DNA of 10,327 bases from Bacteroidales bacterium. Its GTDB lineage: Bacteria; Bacteroidota; Bacteroidia; Bacteroidales; UBA7960. Where the stretch lies: contig SLOR01000316.1 of NCBI GenBank assembly GCA_007132395.1, forward strand, positions 1 to 10,327, given 5' to 3'. The notes under the pieces are model-generated. The model made no database searches and was not told where the DNA came from. It saw only the letters and a list, made by a program, of their open reading frames with translations. Positions 7,386 through 10,327 of the stretch are shown here, one piece after another; the first letter of the stretch is position 1, and the number at the start of each line of letters is the position of its first letter. A program made the position numbers and the translations under genes.

Positions 7386-7714
7386 TTGATTATCCGTTTT
7401 TTTGCAAGTAAAACATATTCGTAATTTATTGCTGTATTCATCCGCGGGCTGAAAGCCCAACTAAATTCAGCCCAGTGGCATCGCCCTGGGATTGAAATAA
7501 CAAATCCTTGTCGGGCGCCCTGTAAGGGCAAATCAAAAAATAAACAGTCAATAATTTATTGATGAGCTGCCCTTTCAGGGCGCAAATGACTTCTTTTAAT
7601 CTTTCCCCCAAGGCGTTGCCATTGGGCTGAATTAATTTGTCCTTTCAGGACGCTCTTTCTGATTTAATATGTAGAATCATAAATATTTTTATAGTGGTAG
7701 ATTGCGAATATTTT
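7386..7714. mobile_element. MITE/REP-like element E2: shared terminal repeat and mirror-symmetric hairpin array
   Basis: The left end (7386-7408) matches the left end of element E1 at 19 of 23 positions, and both then share ATATTCG and a GGGCT palindrome. A decayed right end with the AGATTGCG core lies at 7699-7706; the outer limit is approximate. Inside, two inverted halves each contain a 13-nt palindrome, a 20-nt bulged hairpin and another 13-nt palindrome. The left half has GGGCTGAAAGCCC (7446-7458), the hairpin 7471-7490, and GCCCTGTAAGGGC (7517-7529). The right half has GCCCTTTCAGGGC (7569-7581), the hairpin 7607-7626, and GTCCTTTCAGGAC (7639-7651). Spacings are 12 and 26 nt on the left against 12 and 25 on the right when read inverted. 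Unlike E1, palindrome centres here are 3 nt. The element fills the gap between the receptor and the lipoprotein gene and may interrupt or attenuate read-through. Confidence 0.6.
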
Positions 7715-7740
7715 TAAGTAAAAAATTTTTCTTGTATCCA

Positions 7741-10122
7741 TTACCAATTAAGTGCCGAATTAATTTGCAGGGTAAAATTTCTTCCCGGTTCGGGCAGCTC
7801 AAGGATTCGATAAAAGCTCATATGGTTTTTGTACATCACATCCAGCACATTATTTACCATAAATCGTATCTCCAGGGGAAAATTCCCCCATTCTGCTTTT
7901 GCACTTAACCCCAGGTTTGTTAATACATATCCGGGGGTGGCGGGTTCGTTGCGGGCTACCCTGTTTTGCGCACCGGTTATGCGCAAGGCACTGAGCATTT
8001 TAATTTCTTTCACATTGCTGATGCGGGGCTTAATTTTATAATTTAACTCTGCCAATACCGAGGGAGCCGGCGTAAATGGCAGCGGATAATTATCATCAAG
8101 ATTTTGTGCCCATACCCATTCTGCTCCCAAAGAGGTATGCAGCGCATGGGTGATATGCCAGTCGGCATAGGCTTCACCTCCCAGTTGAAGGGCCTGTGCT
8201 TGTTCAAACCGGTAAATTTGACCTGCCCCGGCCAGTTCTGAGAAAACTCCACTGGGATTTAGGAACAGAAAGTTGGGAAAGTAATTGATAAAAGGACTGA
8301 ACTGCAGTAAAAACTCCTTGCGCGCCCGGCTCAATCCCAGGTCGAGCTGAATACTCCTCTCAGGCTCCAGTGAAGCATCCCCTTGTTCGTGGCGAAAACT
8401 TCCGTGGTGCATACCATTGGCAGCCAACTCAATGGCGCCGGGGTTACGAAAACCGCTGCCCGCATTAATCTTTACATTCCAGTCGGGATGGGGCATCCAC
8501 GAAAGTCCCGTACTGAAGGCCAGATTGGAGAAGTTTCTGTTAACAGAGGGAGCGCGAGTCCTGTAGTGAGATATGGTTTCACTATCAGTCCATACGGGTT
8601 CCTCAAATCCCTCTACCTCAACAGTTGCCAAATCGAGCCTTAGCCCTGCATTGAACAGCAATACATCAGAAAGATGGGTAGTGGACACGGTGTATAAGCC
8701 CACTTCGCCATATGCATAGTCGGGCAGTAAAAAGTTGTACCCACCTCGGGCGTTCATACGGTAGCTGCTGCTCAGCCCGAAGGTGTATTGCTGACGAGGG
8801 GAAACATAACGGTGATAACGGGCAGCTGCAGACAAGGTTTGCAGGCTGAGTTCCAGCTCCAAAAATCCCTCTGGCAATGGTCCGGCCCCATGTACATGCG
8901 GCGGATTCAGCTCCTGCCGGTAATTGTGCTGATACCCCGCATCCAGCGAAAGCCTGTCGTTGCCCAATATAATATGTGTATTGGAGGCCGCCGTTAAATG
9001 ATTTACCTTTTGTTTGGGATATTCGGTTGTGCGGGGATTTCCGGGCTCACTTAATGAGGAAGGATTGGGAATGCCATGGGAAGCAGGAAAAAAGCCGGCT
9101 TCCTGGAAGAAATTGCTTATGGTTAGGCTGCTTATACCCCAGCCCTCGCGGATACCCCCGGTAAAAGATAAGCCAAGATCGTTGCCGGATGTATTTTTCA
9201 GGCGTCGGTCAGGCACAGGGATTACCCAGTTACTGTAAGTAAATGATTCGGCAGGCACTCTGTAATCGGCAAAATCTCTGTAAGTAGTCCGCAGGCGCAT
9301 AAATTTCCCGTTGCGGTTATGGGCGGTCATGGCAGACAGGCCCACGAGGTCATTATTGCTGTGCGCAAAAGCGTTTACTTCCACCCTGCTGGTATTTTCC
9401 TGGGGAACTACCGGGGGCTTAATGTTTATTACCCCACCCAGGGCATCAGAGCCATAAATTAGGGAGGCCGGGCCTTTCAACACCTCTACTCTTTCCACTG
9501 CGTACATGTCAATTTCAAGGCCATGATCTGCGCCCCATTGCTGCCCTTCCTGCTTGAGGTTGTTCTGGGCCACCACCACGCGGTTAAAACCCATCCCTCT
9601 TATAACGGGTTTGGAAATACCTGTACCAATATCCATGGAATGAATGCCCGGTAGCCTTTGCAGATTTTGCATTAATGTGCCCGTGGAGGCTTCTGATAAG
9701 AAATCCCTGCCGACGCGGGTAACACTCAGTGTCTGCTCAGGTTGCATCATACCACTACGACTGTCGCGTACGCTTACCTCGTCCAGTTCAATATGGGTGG
9801 CTTCCATCCTGAATAAAACCCGGGAATGCCCTTCGCGCAGCTGCACTGTTTTTACCTGGGCTCTGTACCCCATGTATTGGACTTTTAGGGTATATACCCC
9901 GTCGCGCAGCCCCTTAAAGGCAAAGGTACCGTCATGGGCAGTGAGGGTACCTGTATTCAGTTCCTGAAGAATTATGGTGGCACCGGGCAAAGCAATGCCT
10001 TCCGCGTCTGTAACACTGCCTTCAATACTGCCATTGCCGGCAAATTCCGGCTTAATGCTACCGGCAGCATTCCAGCAAACAGCAACGAAAAGAATAGAGG
10101 TAAAAAACAATCTTAGCAGCAT
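7741..10122 (-). CDS. TonB-dependent outer-membrane receptor, ZnuD-like (second copy, divergent type)
   Basis: This 793-residue receptor starts at ATG 10120-10122; an in-frame TTG two codons upstream (10126-10128) is a less likely start. Residues 1-22 are a signal peptide, about 30-108 a carboxypeptidase-regulatory-like domain (GSVTDAEGIALPGATI), LDEVSVRD at about 113-120 the TonB box, about 130-235 the plug, and the rest a barrel ending in LQINSALNW. Family signatures are KPVIRGMGFNRVVVAQNN, QQWGADHGLEIDMYAVERVE, VLKGPASLIYGSDALGG and, in the barrel, IELAANGMHHGSFRHEQGD. These fit a Bacteroidota branch of ZnuD-like receptors. A PPHVHGAG loop (residues 407-414) and MHHGSFRH offer surface histidines that could bind metal. 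It differs strongly from the receptor at 392-2641, so it is not a recent duplicate. The lipoprotein gene downstream is probably functionally linked. Zinc is the likeliest substrate by family; this is inference. Confidence 0.9.
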   Translation of the reverse strand: MLLRLFFTSILFVAVCWNAAGSIKPEFAGNGSIEGSVTDAEGIALPGATIILQELNTGTLTAHDGTFAFKGLRDGVYTLKVQYMGYRAQVKTVQLREGHSRVLFRMEATHIELDEVSVRDSRSGMMQPEQTLSVTRVGRDFLSEASTGTLMQNLQRLPGIHSMDIGTGISKPVIRGMGFNRVVVAQNNLKQEGQQWGADHGLEIDMYAVERVEVLKGPASLIYGSDALGGVINIKPPVVPQENTSRVEVNAFAHSNNDLVGLSAMTAHNRNGKFMRLRTTYRDFADYRVPAESFTYSNWVIPVPDRRLKNTSGNDLGLSFTGGIREGWGISSLTISNFFQEAGFFPASHGIPNPSSLSEPGNPRTTEYPKQKVNHLTAASNTHIILGNDRLSLDAGYQHNYRQELNPPHVHGAGPLPEGFLELELSLQTLSAAARYHRYVSPRQQYTFGLSSSYRMNARGGYNFLLPDYAYGEVGLYTVSTTHLSDVLLFNAGLRLDLATVEVEGFEEPVWTDSETISHYRTRAPSVNRNFSNLAFSTGLSWMPHPDWNVKINAGSGFRNPGAIELAANGMHHGSFRHEQGDASLEPERSIQLDLGLSRARKEFLLQFSPFINYFPNFLFLNPSGVFSELAGAGQIYRFEQAQALQLGGEAYADWHITHALHTSLGAEWVWAQNLDDNYPLPFTPAPSVLAELNYKIKPRISNVKEIKMLSALRITGAQNRVARNEPATPGYVLTNLGLSAKAEWGNFPLEIRFMVNNVLDVMYKNHMSFYRILELPEPGRNFTLQINSALNW

Positions 10123-10152
10123 CCTCAATTTCCGGTTTGTATAATTTATATG

Positions 10153-10249
10153 ATGTATATCCGCAATCTTGCCGAAATAAATAATGGGGCTAAAGCCCTT
10201 TGGTTTGTAGCAAAATCATACCGTTGGCTAAAGCCAACGGCAATGGATA
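10153..10249. mobile_element. MITE/REP-like element E3 (third copy, apparently incomplete)
   Basis: The end at 10153-10175 matches the inverted right end of E1 at 19 of 23 positions, including an exact CCGCAATCTTGCC (10161-10173). Ten nt later comes ATGGGGCTAAAGCCC, the same motif at the same spacing as in E1. It is followed by the perfect palindrome CCGTTGGCTAAAGCCAACGG (10221-10240) and CAATGGATA, also present in E1. No second terminal repeat was found before the window ends, so it is either truncated or continues beyond 10327. It begins 30 nt upstream of the second receptor's ATG, so it may lie within that gene's promoter or leader. From 10250 to the end I see only AT-rich sequence. Confidence 0.6.
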
Positions 10250-10327
10250 ACTATTCATTCCACTTTTTTTAGCTGACCAGCTGATATCTTATGCGTAAAC
10301 AATCGTTAAGTAAACACAAATAATTCG

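Noticed and set aside
7446..7651. Possible CRISPR-like array because of regularly spaced palindromes
   Set aside because: The palindromes are only 13-20 nt, differ in sequence, alternate in type and are mirror-arranged with unequal spacers, and no cas gene is present.
10126..10128. TTG as the start of the second receptor
   Set aside because: An ATG two codons downstream gives an equally good signal peptide and is the commoner start. The difference is only two residues, so the TTG cannot be fully excluded.

Overview
The window looks like a chromosomal segment from a member of the Bacteroidota, probably a Bacteroidia/Marinilabiliales-like organism. This is inferred from four things: two outer-membrane receptors that begin with a carboxypeptidase-regulatory-like domain and a Bacteroidetes-type TonB box (LNEVVFTA, LDEVSV); a lipoprotein resembling the DUF4625 family; promoter-like TAnnTTTG boxes with no clear Shine-Dalgarno sequences; and many short palindromes of the REP type common in this phylum. 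No rRNA, tRNA, CRISPR array or transposase gene was seen.

Layout. Positions 1-234 hold the 3' end of a small His/Cys-containing protein. It is followed by a 749-residue TonB-dependent receptor (392-2641, +) with the hallmarks of the ZnuD-type zinc-receptor family. A hairpin terminator (2665-2710) separates it from a convergent family-4 glycosyltransferase (2755-3990, -). A gene-poor stretch of about 1.4 kb (3991-5373) follows. It holds a 229-bp MITE/REP-like element with 23-bp terminal inverted repeats (4132-4360), further hairpins, and a 59-codon ORF for a very basic peptide (4974-5153) behind a perfect TAnnTTTG box. Next is a lipoprotein alkaline phosphatase (5374-6828, +), which shares a strong bidirectional terminator (6857-6894) with the convergent His-rich DUF4625-like lipoprotein (6918-7352, -). 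Upstream of that gene lies a second element with the same terminal repeat and a mirror-symmetric set of hairpins (7386-7714). Beyond it is a second ZnuD-like receptor (7741-10122, -), and then a third copy of the terminal repeat and palindromes (10153-10249).

How the genes may work together (inference). Two receptors with ZnuD-type plug and barrel signatures, a His-rich lipoprotein and a zinc-type alkaline phosphatase suggest a surface locus for acquiring and using divalent metal, probably zinc. The glycosyltransferase has no evident link to this theme. The most notable sequence-level finding is the repeat family: at least three copies share one terminal repeat, and one copy contains hairpins that keep their pairing through compensatory base changes.
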